Positions 42,721 to 53,264 of a stretch of DNA of 60,418 bases are shown piece by piece (position 1 is the first letter of the stretch; the number at the start of each line of letters is the position of its first letter). Both the position numbers and the translations under genes were made by a program. The DNA is from Bacillota bacterium. GTDB taxonomy: Bacteria > Bacillota > UBA4882 > UBA10575. The stretch lies in the NCBI GenBank assembly GCA_012735195.1, contig JAAYIC010000045.1:1-60418 (forward strand). Reading direction: 5' to 3'. Below the pieces are notes generated by a model that saw only the letters and a program-made list of their open reading frames with translations, was not told where the DNA came from and ran no database searches.

Positions 42721-44799
42721 ATGCGAACCAGAAAGAAAAAAACTATTTTCTTCGGTTTTTTCTTTTTTTTCCTAACTCTTCTCCTTTTCCCGGGGACCAA
42801 AAAGCCAAGGTTGACCGGGGAAACGAAGGATCCGGCGGCGGATGAGATCGCCGCTGCCGCTACCCTCTATTACCAGGGAGACCTTGAAGCCGCTATTGCC
42901 GGGTACAGCCGGCTCCTCACCCGCTATCCTTCCTCCGTAGAGATTCGCCTGGACCTTATCCGCTTACTCAGGGAAAAGGGGGAAATGTCCGAAGCTCTAA
43001 AACACCTGGCTACTCTTGTTGAAGAGTACCCGGAAGAAACCGGTTACCGCCTCGAACTCACCATCACCGCCTACCTGGCCGGCGAACCCGGATTGGCCCT
43101 GGAAAACGCCGGGTTATTGCCGGAAACCGCCGAGGCCTGTTACTGGCAGGGTCTCATCTATAGGGATCTGGGAGAAGAAGCAGCCGCCATTGAAAGCCTG
43201 GAAAAATCCTTGGCTTTACAATCCTACCAGCCCAACACCCATTATTTCCTGGGTGAGCTTTATTTTGCCCGCGGCGACTATGAAAATGCCCGGGACCATT
43301 TCCTGCAGGCATTGAAACAGGAACCAAATATGACCGCGGTTTTTTATCCGCTGGCCGCTACTTATTCCCGGTTGGGTGAGTACGGGCTCGCCTACAATCT
43401 GCTGCAGCGGGCGGAAACAAGCCTTCCCTGGAACCAGGCGATCAAAGAAGAACGCGCAGAGTTTGAAGCCGCCCACCCGCTACTGGTCGAGAAAGACCGC
43501 AAGGAAGAACAGCAACGCCTGGAAACGACGGTTCTTCCGGAAGTCCAGCCCGCCGCCGGCAGGGAGGGGCTCCCGGAGGTCCGGATCGGACTGGCCGAAA
43601 AGCTCCAGGAGATCTATGTAAAAACCGGGGCCTATTTTTCCCTCGCGGAAACCGGCACGCACGCCAAAGTCAGCGGCCCCCCCCAGACAGTTTTGATTTT
43701 CCGCCGGGTCACCGGTGGCATTGAGGTAAGAAAGGCGGCGGACGGGTCGCTGTTTTACAAAAGCAAATCCAACCGCCCGCTGGTGCTTTCCTACGAAAAC
43801 CCCGGGGCCACCACCGCCCTTTTTAACCTTAGCTACGGTGAAGGCTATTACTGGGCCGGCCGGGAAGACCGGAGCTACCGCGGCCAAATGGAGTTTTTGC
43901 CCCGCACGAGCGGACTGACCGTAGTTAACCGGCTAAACATCGAAGAGTACCTGTACTCGGTGGTCCCGGCAGAGATGCCCTGCACCTGGCCGTCGGCCGC
44001 CCTGGAAGCCCAGGCTGTGGCGGCCCGGACCTACACCATCGCCAATCTGGGCCGTTATGAAACCCGCGGTTTTGACCTGCTGGCTTCGGTCCTTTCCGCC
44101 TATTACCCGGGGGTCAAAAGTGAGGATGCCTCCACCCGGGCGGCGGTGGATGCCACCCGCGGGCAAATCCTTACGTATAACAGCCGGCCGATTACCGCTG
44201 TTTACTCGGCAAACACCGCGGGGTTTACCGAGAGCAGCCGGGAAGTCTGGAACTTTGACTATTCTTACCTGCAGGCCGTCCCGGATAAAGAACTGCCGCC
44301 GGAGATCACCGCCTACATGACCCCTACAGTCTTGACCAAGTGGCTCAGTGAGCGGCCCCTGACCTACAGCTCCAACCCGGCCTATTCGGCCCGGGCCGCC
44401 TATCGCTGGCAATTATGGGTCCCCCGCCAGGAATTGGAGGAGCGTCTGGCCCGCACAGGCGCAGGAGAAATCGGGGATATCCTCTCCCTTACCACCGCCG
44501 GGCGCGGCCCCAGCGGGCGGGTGAAAGAGGTCCGGATCCGGGGGACCGCAGGCGAACACAGCATAAGTGGAGATTCGATCCGTTCCCGCCTGGGGGGATT
44601 GCGCAGCAGTCTCTTTGTTGTCGAGCCAAAGCTGGGCCCGGACGGCCTTCCGGAATACTTCATCTTCACCGGCGGCGGTTGGGGACACGGGGTCGGCATG
44701 TGCCAAAGCGGCGCCGCCGGTATGGCCGCCGCCGGATATTCATACCGGGAAATCCTTGACCATTACTACCCCGGCGCGGTTCTTACTGAAAAATACTGA
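42721..44799 (+). CDS. TPR-containing SpoIID/LytB domain protein
   Basis: A 692-aa exported protein. A membrane anchor or signal (about 9-24, very Phe-rich) is followed by four or five TPR units at about 40-235 (AAATLYYQGDLEAAIAGYSR, THYFLGELYFARGDYENARD). A charged linker and a beta-rich SPOR-like region follow. The SpoIID domain spans about 395-690, with VVPAEMP (Glu418) then ALEAQAVAARTY, and GGGWGHGVGMCQSGA at the end. SpoIID is a lytic transglycosylase that acts on denuded glycan. The fused TPR suggests a vegetative or protein-bound variant, not the sporulation engulfment enzyme itself. The promoter is sigma-A-like, which agrees. Confidence 0.9.
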   Translation: MRTRKKKTIFFGFFFFFLTLLLFPGTKKPRLTGETKDPAADEIAAAATLYYQGDLEAAIAGYSRLLTRYPSSVEIRLDLIRLLREKGEMSEALKHLATLVEEYPEETGYRLELTITAYLAGEPGLALENAGLLPETAEACYWQGLIYRDLGEEAAAIESLEKSLALQSYQPNTHYFLGELYFARGDYENARDHFLQALKQEPNMTAVFYPLAATYSRLGEYGLAYNLLQRAETSLPWNQAIKEERAEFEAAHPLLVEKDRKEEQQRLETTVLPEVQPAAGREGLPEVRIGLAEKLQEIYVKTGAYFSLAETGTHAKVSGPPQTVLIFRRVTGGIEVRKAADGSLFYKSKSNRPLVLSYENPGATTALFNLSYGEGYYWAGREDRSYRGQMEFLPRTSGLTVVNRLNIEEYLYSVVPAEMPCTWPSAALEAQAVAARTYTIANLGRYETRGFDLLASVLSAYYPGVKSEDASTRAAVDATRGQILTYNSRPITAVYSANTAGFTESSREVWNFDYSYLQAVPDKELPPEITAYMTPTVLTKWLSERPLTYSSNPAYSARAAYRWQLWVPRQELEERLARTGAGEIGDILSLTTAGRGPSGRVKEVRIRGTAGEHSISGDSIRSRLGGLRSSLFVVEPKLGPDGLPEYFIFTGGGWGHGVGMCQSGAAGMAAAGYSYREILDHYYPGAVLTEKY

Positions 44800-44866
44800 A
44801 AAAAGATCCGATGCCGGCTGCTAACTGATAGCCGCGGTGCGCGTTGCGGTGGGCAGCGACAAAACA

Positions 44867-45027
44867 GCCTGTATTACCCCTGGCGGTTTACACCGTCAGG
44901 CCTTACTTACAGGCTTTACAGTACCAGTACTGGTCCTTACATGTCAGCCCCCACAGTTGTTCAGGCCTTACAGTGCCAGGTCTTACAATGCCCGGCCTTG
45001 CAACATCAGCCCTAACAACGTCAAGCC
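44867..45027. repeat. 15-bp tandem repeat array next to the PlsY-like gene
   Basis: At least eight units with consensus CAGGCCTTACAATGY run from 44897 to 45021. Four in a row are exactly 15 bp (44962, 44977, 44992, 45007); others are 13-20 bp. Traces extend back to about 44867. The array ends against the stop codon of the PlsY-like gene (45021). The multiple-of-3 length gives 5-residue repeats in open frames on both strands, but none has a start site I trust. Confidence 0.75.
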
Positions 45028-45581
45028 GGGGATTTCACCTCCCGGCAGAGGTTGACGATGCATTTTGACCCCAAGGCCAGCCCGGCGCCGAGCCCGAAGA
45101 AGAAAAACCGCCAGGACCCATGAACCCAGCCCAACAAGAACGGCGAAAGGGAACAGGCCACCAGGGCGCTGCGGTTGTACTCCCGGATCAGCAAAAAAGC
45201 CACCCCCCAAAGGGCAAGCAAAACCGGGACAACCCACCATTTGCCGGCGAAGAGCATCCCCCCGATGAAAGTGGCCAATCCCCCTCCGCCATGGAACCCC
45301 AGCCATACCGGCCAGTTGTGTCCAACGATCGCCAAAAGCAAGGTGAAGAGCTCCCACCCGTTACCGGCCGCGCTGCCGATCAGTACGGCCAAAAGGCCTT
45401 TGCCCCCATCGGCCAGGGCCGTTAAGATCCCCGGCAACCACCCGGCCTCTTTGATGACGTTGGTTGTTCCCACATTACAGGAGCCAATCTTCCTTATATC
45501 GAGTCTCTTGGCAAACCAGGCAAAAATATAGGCAAAGGGGATCGACCCCACCAAATACGCTTTGAGCATTAAGAAAAACAC
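45021..45581 (-). CDS. Divergent PlsY-like glycerol-3-phosphate acyltransferase
   Basis: A 186-aa membrane protein with the five- to six-helix PlsY plan. PlsY makes lysophosphatidate from acyl-phosphate. The motifs are changed: motif 1 is IGSCNVGTTNVIKEAG where GSGN-G-TN-R is usual (Gly to Cys, Arg to Lys). Motif 2, LADGGKG, is kept. Motif 3 is GHNWPVWLGFHGGGGLAT instead of FKGGKGVAT, losing both Lys residues. It may be a paralog with another substrate or an inactive relative. A normal PlsY is expected elsewhere in the genome. The stop lies in the 15-bp repeat array. Confidence 0.78.
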   Translation of the reverse strand: MFFLMLKAYLVGSIPFAYIFAWFAKRLDIRKIGSCNVGTTNVIKEAGWLPGILTALADGGKGLLAVLIGSAAGNGWELFTLLLAIVGHNWPVWLGFHGGGGLATFIGGMLFAGKWWVVPVLLALWGVAFLLIREYNRSALVACSLSPFLLGWVHGSWRFFFFGLGAGLALGSKCIVNLCREVKSPA

Positions 45582-45784
45582 TACCTCACCACCCTTGAAA
45601 AAATCGATGAAATAACGCCCGGATCATAAGATCCGGCAACCATCTGGTTTCTTTACATTTTCCGGCGGGCACAGCCTCCTAAAATAAGTATCCCCTAGTA
45701 GAAATATGGCATCGCATATGATAAAATATATTGCATAAATTGCATATCTAATTCTCCGGAAAAACTTGTAAAGGGGTGTCTTAA

Positions 45785-46333
45785 TTGGCTGAAGCCCGTA
45801 AAAAAAACCCCGTAATCGGAGGGATCCTCTCCGCCCTTTTTCCCGGCGTCGGCCAGCTCTACAATGAGGACTACGGAAAAGCCGTTATTTTGATTGCCGT
45901 GACCATCACTACCATCAGCGTCCTAGTTTATTCCCTGCTCACCACCGTACCCATGTTTCTCACTGCCAGGCCGCTAAACCTCCAATCTCTCCAGCCCGGA
46001 CCCGTCACCGCGCTGGTCAGTACCACTCTCATCCTGATCGCCCTCTGGTTTTACGGGGTTATCGATGCGATCACCTGTGCCCAGCGCCTGTCGGCCAAGC
46101 CCGGCGGTACTCCGCCGGAGGCGGTGGCGGAGAAAGAGAGCAAAGGCATAAAGGCTCTCGGTACAGTCCTGGTGATTACCGGGGTTATTATTCTCCTTTT
46201 TCAATTTGGGGTTGGCTGGGGCTACCTCTTGCACTACGGGGGGCCGGGACTTCTGGTTCTTGCCGGTCTCTATCTGCTGTTGCAAGGTACAGGAGTTTTA
46301 AAAAAATTCCGTCCTCCGCAAAAGAAAGGTTGA
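45785..46333 (+). CDS. Small membrane protein, DUF5683/TM2-like
   Basis: A 182-aa protein with four likely helices. It opens with KNPVIGGILSALFPGVGQLYNEDYGKAV minus its middle repeats: the GxLSAxFPGxGQLYN core (about 10-25) is the DUF5683/TM2-type signature. Helices lie at about 32-52, 75-95, 118-135 and 142-160, with a charged loop at about 100-115. The start is TTG 45785 after AAAGGGGTG. Function is unknown. It converges on mutS2 with a 31-base gap. Confidence 0.7.
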   Translation: MAEARKKNPVIGGILSALFPGVGQLYNEDYGKAVILIAVTITTISVLVYSLLTTVPMFLTARPLNLQSLQPGPVTALVSTTLILIALWFYGVIDAITCAQRLSAKPGGTPPEAVAEKESKGIKALGTVLVITGVIILLFQFGVGWGYLLHYGGPGLLVLAGLYLLLQGTGVLKKFRPPQKKG

Positions 46334-46364
46334 ATACCATCCGGAGAACGGCGCCGTCTTTGCC

Positions 46365-48737
46365 TCATTTCTTCAGTTCGACCACGGTTACGCCGAGCCC
46401 GCCTTCGCCAATCCCGCCCAGGCGGTAGCTTTTTACCTGCGGGTGCCCGCTGAGAAGCCGGGTGACTGCGCCGCGCAGGGCCCCGGTTCCTTTGCCGTGG
46501 ATCAGGACGGCGGAAGGAAGACCCGCCAGGAACGCCTCGTCCAAGTACTTATCAACCGCTCCCAACGCCTCTTCCACATTCATCCCCCGGAGGTCGAGCC
46601 GGGATGAGATGGTCGCGCTCTTCTTGACCGCCGCCTGCCCGATACCTCCCTTTCCCTGCCGGTCTTGCCGTTCCGGGCCTCGAAAAACCTCCACCAGTCC
46701 GGCGCAGGGTACCCAGACCCGGAGACCGCCTTCCACCTGCACCTGCGCCTGGCCGTATATTACTTCCAAAACGACCCCTTCCTGGTCAAGATGGGAAAGG
46801 CGCACGGTTTTCCCGGGCAGAATCTCCCCGGAGGGTCCTCCCCCCGCAAAAAGTCCGGGGGCTTCCTCTATTCCCGCCAGCCGTCCAGCCAGTTGCCGGC
46901 GGGCCTCATTGGCAATGTCGCTCTGTTCCTCAGGGGGGGCCTCGCGCAGGCGGCGCAGGAGGTTCTCCATCTCCCGGCGGGTTTCCCGGACCAGGTCCCG
47001 TGCTTCTTCCCGGGCTTCCCGCAGGAGGCTTTCCCGTTCCTTTCCGAAACGGGCAAGTTTCTCCGTATACTCTTTCTCCTTCTTCTCCAAAGCCACACGG
47101 AGCCGAGCGGCCTTCTCCCGCTCCGTCTCCAGTTCTCTTTTTTCCTCTGCGATCTGACCCAGCAACTCCTCGAGGTTCCGGGTGTCGGGGGCCAGCAACC
47201 CTTCCGCCTGGGTAATGATGGCCTTGTCCAGTCCCAGACGGGCGGCGATCACAAAGGCATTGCTCTGGCCGGGGACCCCGGTCAGCAGGCGGTAGGTAGG
47301 CTGCAGAGTCCGGGGGGCAAAATCCACCGAGGCATTCTCCACCCCCGGGGTGTTATAAGCAAAGATCTTCAACTCACTGTAGTGGGTGGTCGCTACGGTC
47401 CTTACCCCGCGACGGTGCAGGGTCTTAAGGATCGCTGTGGCCAGGGCTGCGCCCTCGGCCGGATCTGTACCGGCGCCCAATTCGTCAAGGAGCACCAAAC
47501 TGTTTTGGTCTTGCGCCGCTTCCATAATGGGGACGATATTGCTCATATGTGAAGAAAAAGTACTCAAGCTCTGCTCAATACTCTGTTCGTCGCCGATATC
47601 ACTGTAAATCCCGGTAAAAACCGGCATTTCCGACCCGGAACGGGCCGGTATGTGCAGACCGGCCTGGGCCATTAGGGCCAGAAGCCCGGTGGTTTTCAGG
47701 CTGACGGTCTTCCCGCCGGTATTGGGCCCGGTAATGACCAGTACATGAAAATCCCCGCCCAATTCAAGATCGATCGGGACTACTTCCCCTTCCAGCAACG
47801 GATGGCGCGCTTGCAAGAGGCGGATAAGGCCTTTGGTATTCAGTACCGGTTCGGCTCCCCGGATACTCAGGCTGTAACGGCCTTTGGCAAAGGCCAGATC
47901 CAGACGGGCCAAAATCTCCTGGTTCGCCAGGATCCCGGCGGCCGCCTCCCCGACCTGGCGGCTGAGTTCAGCAAGGATCCTTTCGATCTCCTCTTTGATC
48001 CCTGCTTCTACCTGGCGCAGTTTATTATTGAGTTCCACCACAGCCATGGGTTCAATAAAAAGCGTGGCGCCGCTGGCGGACTGGTCATGGACAATGCCGG
48101 GGATAAACTGCCGGAACTCTTGCTTGACAGGGAGGACATACCGGCCGTTTCTGATGGTAACCAGTGCTTCTTGGAGATATTTCTGGGCCTCCCCCGACCG
48201 GGTAAGGGCATCGAGCCGCTCGCGGATGTTGTTCTGAAGCATCCGGGCTTGCCGGCGCAGGTTGCGCAAGACGGGGCTGGCCTCGTCCCGGATCTCGCCG
48301 TCGGGGCCAATGGCTTGGGCCAAGGCCTTTTCCAACTGGGGGAAGACTGTCAGCCCCGCGGCCAGGGCGGAAAGGACCGGCGCCCTCTCCTCTGCTTCCT
48401 CACCCAGAACGCCCCGGAGCAGCCTGGCGGCACGGAGAGTGGAACCGGTAGCCAAAAGTTCTTCAGGAGATAGCACCTTCCCCCTCCGGGCCCCCTCCGC
48501 CGCCACCCGGAGGTCGAAGATCCCGTCCAGGGGAACCCGACCGGTTTGCCATAATTCCCTGGCTTCTGTGGTTTCTTTTTGCGCCCGCGCCGCTTTCTCC
48601 AGGACTGTTGAGGGCCACAGAGAAAGGGCCAACTCTTCACCGGGTTTGGAAGCGGTGAAGCCCGCGAGGATCTTGCGGATCTTGTCAAACTCCAGGATCC
48701 GTGCGGATTTTTCCTGCAGGTTTTCAGTTTTTCCCAT
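46365..48737 (-). CDS. mutS2: MutS2 endonuclease / ribosome-rescue ATPase
   Basis: A 790-aa protein of normal MutS2 length. MutS2 suppresses recombination and, in Bacillus, splits collided ribosomes. The opening [15 protein letters not shown] is typical. Walker A is [14 protein letters not shown] (about 330-343). [16 protein letters not shown] is Walker B plus the signature region. A coiled coil at about 515-610 is followed by a KOW-like segment, and the C-terminal Smr nuclease domain has [12 protein letters not shown] and [13 protein letters not shown] 48737 lies inside the end of lon (14-base overlap), so the two are coupled. Confidence 0.95.
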   Translation of the reverse strand: MGKTENLQEKSARILEFDKIRKILAGFTASKPGEELALSLWPSTVLEKAARAQKETTEARELWQTGRVPLDGIFDLRVAAEGARRGKVLSPEELLATGSTLRAARLLRGVLGEEAEERAPVLSALAAGLTVFPQLEKALAQAIGPDGEIRDEASPVLRNLRRQARMLQNNIRERLDALTRSGEAQKYLQEALVTIRNGRYVLPVKQEFRQFIPGIVHDQSASGATLFIEPMAVVELNNKLRQVEAGIKEEIERILAELSRQVGEAAAGILANQEILARLDLAFAKGRYSLSIRGAEPVLNTKGLIRLLQARHPLLEGEVVPIDLELGGDFHVLVITGPNTGGKTVSLKTTGLLALMAQAGLHIPARSGSEMPVFTGIYSDIGDEQSIEQSLSTFSSHMSNIVPIMEAAQDQNSLVLLDELGAGTDPAEGAALATAILKTLHRRGVRTVATTHYSELKIFAYNTPGVENASVDFAPRTLQPTYRLLTGVPGQSNAFVIAARLGLDKAIITQAEGLLAPDTRNLEELLGQIAEEKRELETEREKAARLRVALEKKEKEYTEKLARFGKERESLLREAREEARDLVRETRREMENLLRRLREAPPEEQSDIANEARRQLAGRLAGIEEAPGLFAGGGPSGEILPGKTVRLSHLDQEGVVLEVIYGQAQVQVEGGLRVWVPCAGLVEVFRGPERQDRQGKGGIGQAAVKKSATISSRLDLRGMNVEEALGAVDKYLDEAFLAGLPSAVLIHGKGTGALRGAVTRLLSGHPQVKSYRLGGIGEGGLGVTVVELKK

Positions 48738-51108
48738 TTTGAGCCAGACCACCGCTTTGTGCTACGGTCACCGGGCGCACCAGCGCCTCCCGGAGTACCT
48801 CATCCATAGTCTCCACAGGAACAAAAAGAATCTTCCTGGCAATATTCGCAGGGATATCTTCCATATCCCTGAGGTTTTCCTTGGGTAGAATCACCTTCTT
48901 AATCCCTGCCCTGTGGGCGGCCAGGACCTTCTCCTTGAGGCCGCCAACCGGCAACACCCTGCCTCTAAGGGTGATCTCACCGGTCATAGCCGCATCGCTC
49001 CGGACCGGGATATCGGTTAAAGCGGAAATAACCGCCACCGCCATGGTGATCCCGGCCGACGGTCCGTCCTTGGGGATCGCGCCTTCGGGGACATGAATAT
49101 GCAGATCGTTCTTTTTATGAAAATCCTCGGCAATTCCCAGGGGCCGGGAGCGCAGGTAGGTCACGGCCGCCTGCGCCGATTCCTGCATAACCTCGCCCAA
49201 TTTGCCGGTAAGAATCAATTCGCCCTTACCTTTGACCACCGAGACCTCGATGTGGAGCAGGTCCCCGCCCACTTCCGTCCAGGCCAGACCGGTGGCCACC
49301 CCCACCCGGTCTTTCTTTTCCGCCGTCCCATGACGGTACCGGGGAACCCCCAGATACTTATGGAGGTTTTGCCTGGTAATCCGGACCGGCGGCTTCGCGC
49401 CGCCAACCAGGCGCCGCGCCACCTTACGGGCGATGGCTGCCAGTTCACGTTCGAGGTTGCGGACACCGGCCTCGCGCGTGTAGGACCTGATAATCTCCTG
49501 TAACAACCCGCTGGAGAGGGTGAAATCTCCTGCTTGCAAACCGTGCTCTTTTATTTGCTTCGGCAAGAGGTGCCTCTTGGCGATCTCCACCTTTTCCTCT
49601 TCCGTGTACCCGGAAAGGTGGAGAACCTCCATCCGGTCCAAAAGCGGCGGCGGGATGTTATGGGCGGTATTGGCTGTTGTAATAAAAAGTACGTGGGAAA
49701 GGTCGAAGGTTACTTCCAGGTAATGATCGCCAAAATTACAGTTTTGCTCGGGGTCCAGCACCTCCAAAAGGGCGGAGGAGGGGTCTCCCCGGAAATCCAC
49801 ACTCATCTTGTCAATCTCATCCAGCAGAATCACGGGGTTTTTGGAACCGGCCTGACGCATGATTTGGATGATCTTCCCGGGCATTGCCCCGATATAAGTG
49901 CGGCGGTGTCCGCGAATTTCCGCTTCGTCCCTGACCCCACCAAGGGAAAAGCGGACAAATTTCCGGTTAAGCGCCCTGGCGACCGAACGGGCCAGGGAGG
50001 TTTTACCCACTCCCGGCGGGCCGATGAGGCAGATGATCGGTCCTTTCAGGCTTTTCGTCAGCCAGCAAACGGCCAGGTATTCAAGGATCCGCTCTTTTAC
50101 CTTCTCCAGGCCGTAATGATCCTCGTCAAGGATCCTCTGGGCCTCTTCCAAGTCCAAATGGTCCTCGGTATAGACATCCCAGGGCAGCGCCAACAGCCAG
50201 TCGAGGTAGTTCCGGACCACTACCGCCTCGGCGGCCATCGGCGGCATCTTCTCCAGACGTCTCACTTCCCGGAGGGCCTTTTCCTTTACCTCCTCCGGTA
50301 AATTCTGTTCTTTTATTTTCTGCTGGTATTCATCGATCTCGGCCAGGCGGTCGTCATGATCGCCCAGCTCTTTTTGGATGGCCTTAATCTGCTCGCGCAG
50401 GTAATACTCTTTTTGCGACCTTTCCATCTGCTTTCTTACCCGGAGCTGAATCTTCCGTTCTACCTCCAAGACTTCCAACTCCCGGATGATAATAGCGCAG
50501 AGTTTTTCCAAGCGTTCCCCGGGGGAAATCGACTCGAGGATCTTCTGTTTATCCTCGATCTTGAGATTGAGGTGGGCGGCGATGATATCAGCCAGCCGGC
50601 CGGGTTCTTCGATATTGCGTACGGACGAGAGTACTTCCGGAGGGATGTTTTTCCCCTTTTTCACGTACTCTTCGAAATTGACCAGTACGGTCCGCATCAG
50701 AGCCTCATCCTCCGGGCTTTTCTCCCGTGTTTCCTCGATTTTTCCGGCCAGGACCCGGTAATAGGGTTCGGTCTGGATATATTTTATGATCTCAACCCGG
50801 CAAACCCCTTCCACCAATACCCGGAGGGTACCATCGGGTAATTTCAGAAGTTGCTTAACCTCTGCCATGGTTCCATAGGGATAGATATCACCGGCCAAAG
50901 GGTTGTCGATCCCGGCCTGATACTGGGCGGCCAGGACGATCATCTTATCCTTTACCATCGCCTCTTCCAGGGCACTAACCGACTTATCCCTGCCCACGTC
51001 CAGGGGTACCACCATCGAAGGGAAAACAACTACTCCCCGCAGGGGAAGCAACGGCAACTGCATCTGGGATCTTCTTTTTGCCGATTTTACGTTTACAGCA
51101 GTTGACAC
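48724..51108 (-). CDS. lon: ATP-dependent Lon protease (LonA)
   Basis: A cytosolic quality-control protease of about 794 aa. The N-terminal LON domain starts [21 protein letters not shown] coiled-coil middle is followed by the AAA+ core with [15 protein letters not shown], Walker B LLDEIDKM and the arginine-finger region. The protease domain has [11 protein letters not shown] with the catalytic Ser, and the Lys further on in [20 protein letters not shown] 51108 is preferred because GGAGGTG lies 6 bases ahead. GTG 51117 sits inside that site. It is the first gene of the lon-mutS2 pair. Upstream, TTGTGAGT occurs twice in tandem (51146-51166). Confidence 0.95.
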   Translation of the reverse strand: MSTAVNVKSAKRRSQMQLPLLPLRGVVVFPSMVVPLDVGRDKSVSALEEAMVKDKMIVLAAQYQAGIDNPLAGDIYPYGTMAEVKQLLKLPDGTLRVLVEGVCRVEIIKYIQTEPYYRVLAGKIEETREKSPEDEALMRTVLVNFEEYVKKGKNIPPEVLSSVRNIEEPGRLADIIAAHLNLKIEDKQKILESISPGERLEKLCAIIIRELEVLEVERKIQLRVRKQMERSQKEYYLREQIKAIQKELGDHDDRLAEIDEYQQKIKEQNLPEEVKEKALREVRRLEKMPPMAAEAVVVRNYLDWLLALPWDVYTEDHLDLEEAQRILDEDHYGLEKVKERILEYLAVCWLTKSLKGPIICLIGPPGVGKTSLARSVARALNRKFVRFSLGGVRDEAEIRGHRRTYIGAMPGKIIQIMRQAGSKNPVILLDEIDKMSVDFRGDPSSALLEVLDPEQNCNFGDHYLEVTFDLSHVLFITTANTAHNIPPPLLDRMEVLHLSGYTEEEKVEIAKRHLLPKQIKEHGLQAGDFTLSSGLLQEIIRSYTREAGVRNLERELAAIARKVARRLVGGAKPPVRITRQNLHKYLGVPRYRHGTAEKKDRVGVATGLAWTEVGGDLLHIEVSVVKGKGELILTGKLGEVMQESAQAAVTYLRSRPLGIAEDFHKKNDLHIHVPEGAIPKDGPSAGITMAVAVISALTDIPVRSDAAMTGEITLRGRVLPVGGLKEKVLAAHRAGIKKVILPKENLRDMEDIPANIARKILFVPVETMDEVLREALVRPVTVAQSGGLAQNGKN

Positions 51109-51225
51109 CGGCTTCACCTCCGTTACATCCCTGATACATTCTGTTACTCACAAGCACTCACAAGAAATTCGCAATCAGCCGGGAGATTCCTTCTGTTATA
51201 ATCTGGACCGCTTCCTTTTCCCGCC

Positions 51226-52692
51226 TCACTGCCGGCCAAAAAAACCAGCTTCTGTCAGGAGCTCCCGCTTAACGGCGGCGGCTCCGGGGGACAACAACAC
51301 GCTATAAGTTTGCGGATAACGCAACCGCCGGTACTCGCCGGGAAGCGCGGCCAGATTGGCGAGGGCCCGCTCCCGGACGGCCTCTAGGCTCTCCGGTGCG
51401 GCCAAAAGTTTCCCCTTTTCCACCAGTTTTTGGAGGAGGGGTCTCCCGGACCCGGCGGTAAAGTTCACTTCCTTGAAGAGGTTTTCCCGGTCAAAACCCC
51501 TGACTTCGCCGGTTTGGACCTCCTCGCCTTCCAAATAGAGCAAATCGGCGAAGGGTGCACCGTTGGGTAGATGATAGCGGACCACCTGTTTGCGTCCGGG
51601 ATCGGTGATCTTGCTGATATTACCGGAGATTTTTATCTTCGGTTCCCACTCCTGCCCGCTTTGGACGGCAACGATCTTATAGACGCCGCCCAAGGCCGGG
51701 TGGTCCCGCGAAGTAATCAGGTGTGTCCCCACACCCCACGAATTCACCTTTGCCTTCTGGCGTTTTAAATCGGCGATCAAATCTTCATCCAGTTCATTGG
51801 AGGCGACGATCACCGGGTCTTCAAACCCCGCCTCCCGGAAGAGGCGCCACGCCTCTTTGGAAAGTTTGGCGAGGTCCCCGGAGTCAAGCCGGATCGCCCC
51901 CCGCAGCGGCAGCCCATTCTCCCGGAATTCCTGGAAAACCTTTACGGCATTGGGAATACCACTGGTTAACGGGTCATAGGTATCCACCAATAGGATGGGG
52001 TTATCCGGGAAGATCTGCACATAAGCCCGGAAGGCCTCCAGTTCACTGTCGAAACTCATCACCCAGCTGTGGGCATGGGTACCCTTGACCGGGATCCCAT
52101 AGATCCGGCCGGCCAAGGCGTTGGAGGTTCCTACACAACCGCCGATATATGCGGCCCGGCTGCCGGTTACCCCGCCGTCCGGACCCTGCGCCCGGCGCAG
52201 GCCGAACTCGATCACCGGATCCCCTTCCGCAGCATAACAGATCCGCGCCGTCTTGGTCGCCACCAAAGTCGGGTAGTTTAAGGCGTTGAGCAAAAAGGCC
52301 TCCAAAAGTTGGGCGGAAGCCAGCGGCCCCTCCACACGGACCAGGGGCTCATAGGGAAAGACCACCGTGCCTTCGGGCGCCGCCCAGAGATCGATCTCCA
52401 GGTGAAAAGACCGCAGATAGTCCAGGAATTCATCGGGAAAACCCACTTGCCGGAGATAGCTTAGATCTTCGTCCGTAAAAGAGAAATTACTGATATAAGA
52501 GAGAACCTGATCCAAACCGGCAAACAAGGCAAAGCCGTTATGCGGCGGCAGTTCCCGGAAAAAATATTCGAAACAAGCCCGTCGTTTTTCATGGCCTTTC
52601 TTCCAAAACCCGTACAACATCGTCAGTTCATAAAAATCGGTGAGCAGGGCCATGTCTTTCCTTTGCAGCCAGTTGACTGTTGTCTCCGTCAT
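51226..52692 (-). CDS. pncB: Nicotinate phosphoribosyltransferase
   Basis: A 488-aa type II phosphoribosyltransferase joining nicotinate and PRPP to give nicotinate mononucleotide for NAD salvage. The start LLTDFYELTMLYGFWKKG is diagnostic. EFGLRRAQGPDGG lies near 170, GTHAHSWVMSF near 212 carries the conserved His, RLDSGDL near 273 is the phosphate site, and SWGVGTHLITS follows. Its start overlaps the end of pncA by 4 bases (ATGA). With pncA upstream the operon turns nicotinamide into nicotinate mononucleotide in two steps. Confidence 0.95.
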   Translation of the reverse strand: MTETTVNWLQRKDMALLTDFYELTMLYGFWKKGHEKRRACFEYFFRELPPHNGFALFAGLDQVLSYISNFSFTDEDLSYLRQVGFPDEFLDYLRSFHLEIDLWAAPEGTVVFPYEPLVRVEGPLASAQLLEAFLLNALNYPTLVATKTARICYAAEGDPVIEFGLRRAQGPDGGVTGSRAAYIGGCVGTSNALAGRIYGIPVKGTHAHSWVMSFDSELEAFRAYVQIFPDNPILLVDTYDPLTSGIPNAVKVFQEFRENGLPLRGAIRLDSGDLAKLSKEAWRLFREAGFEDPVIVASNELDEDLIADLKRQKAKVNSWGVGTHLITSRDHPALGGVYKIVAVQSGQEWEPKIKISGNISKITDPGRKQVVRYHLPNGAPFADLLYLEGEEVQTGEVRGFDRENLFKEVNFTAGSGRPLLQKLVEKGKLLAAPESLEAVRERALANLAALPGEYRRLRYPQTYSVLLSPGAAAVKRELLTEAGFFGRQ

Positions 52693-53264
52693 TCTGCACT
52701 ACTCCCTATCTCATCATCGGTGATAATCTCAACTCCGGCCTCACGCAACTCGCTCAAGGCTTTTTCCACCGTCCCAGGGGGAGAGTCCACACCCCGGCAG
52801 GCATTGGCCACCACGAAGGTGCGGAAACCCGCTTTTAAAGCATCCAGGGCCGTGGCTTTCACACAGTAGTCGGTAGCCAGGCCTGTTATATAGACCGTAT
52901 CCACTTGTCGCGCCCGCAACTTCTCCGCCAGCCCCGTATCTTGAAAACCGCTATAGGCTTCCACCTCCGGGTCTGTCCCTTTGTCAACAATGATACCGTC
53001 GGTTCGCACCAGTAAATCCGGGTGGAAGTCCGCCCCCGGCGTACTGTCCACACAATGCGGAGGCCAGGATTTATCGGTGAATTGCGGATTTTCGGCAAAG
53101 CTCACATGGTTTTCCGGATGCCGATCCCGGGTATAAACCACTATTTCAAAGGAGTTTATCAACCGGTTGATTACCGGAATAATCTCGTCGCCGCCGGCCA
53201 CCCCCAACGCGCCGCCGGGGCAGAAATCATTCTGGAGATCAACGACAATCAAAGCCCTTTTCAT
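52689..53264 (-). CDS. pncA: Nicotinamidase (isochorismatase family)
   Basis: A 191-aa amidase that converts nicotinamide to nicotinate. The catalytic triad is visible: Asp9 or 10 in VVDLQNDFCPGG, Lys in VDKGTD (about 93) and Cys in LATDYCVKATA (about 134). The metal site includes TRDRHPENH (about 45-53) with WPPHC further on. It is the first gene of the pncA-pncB operon. Upstream lie three short palindromes (53323-53385) that may be regulatory. Confidence 0.95.
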   Translation of the reverse strand: MKRALIVVDLQNDFCPGGALGVAGGDEIIPVINRLINSFEIVVYTRDRHPENHVSFAENPQFTDKSWPPHCVDSTPGADFHPDLLVRTDGIIVDKGTDPEVEAYSGFQDTGLAEKLRARQVDTVYITGLATDYCVKATALDALKAGFRTFVVANACRGVDSPPGTVEKALSELREAGVEIITDDEIGSSAE

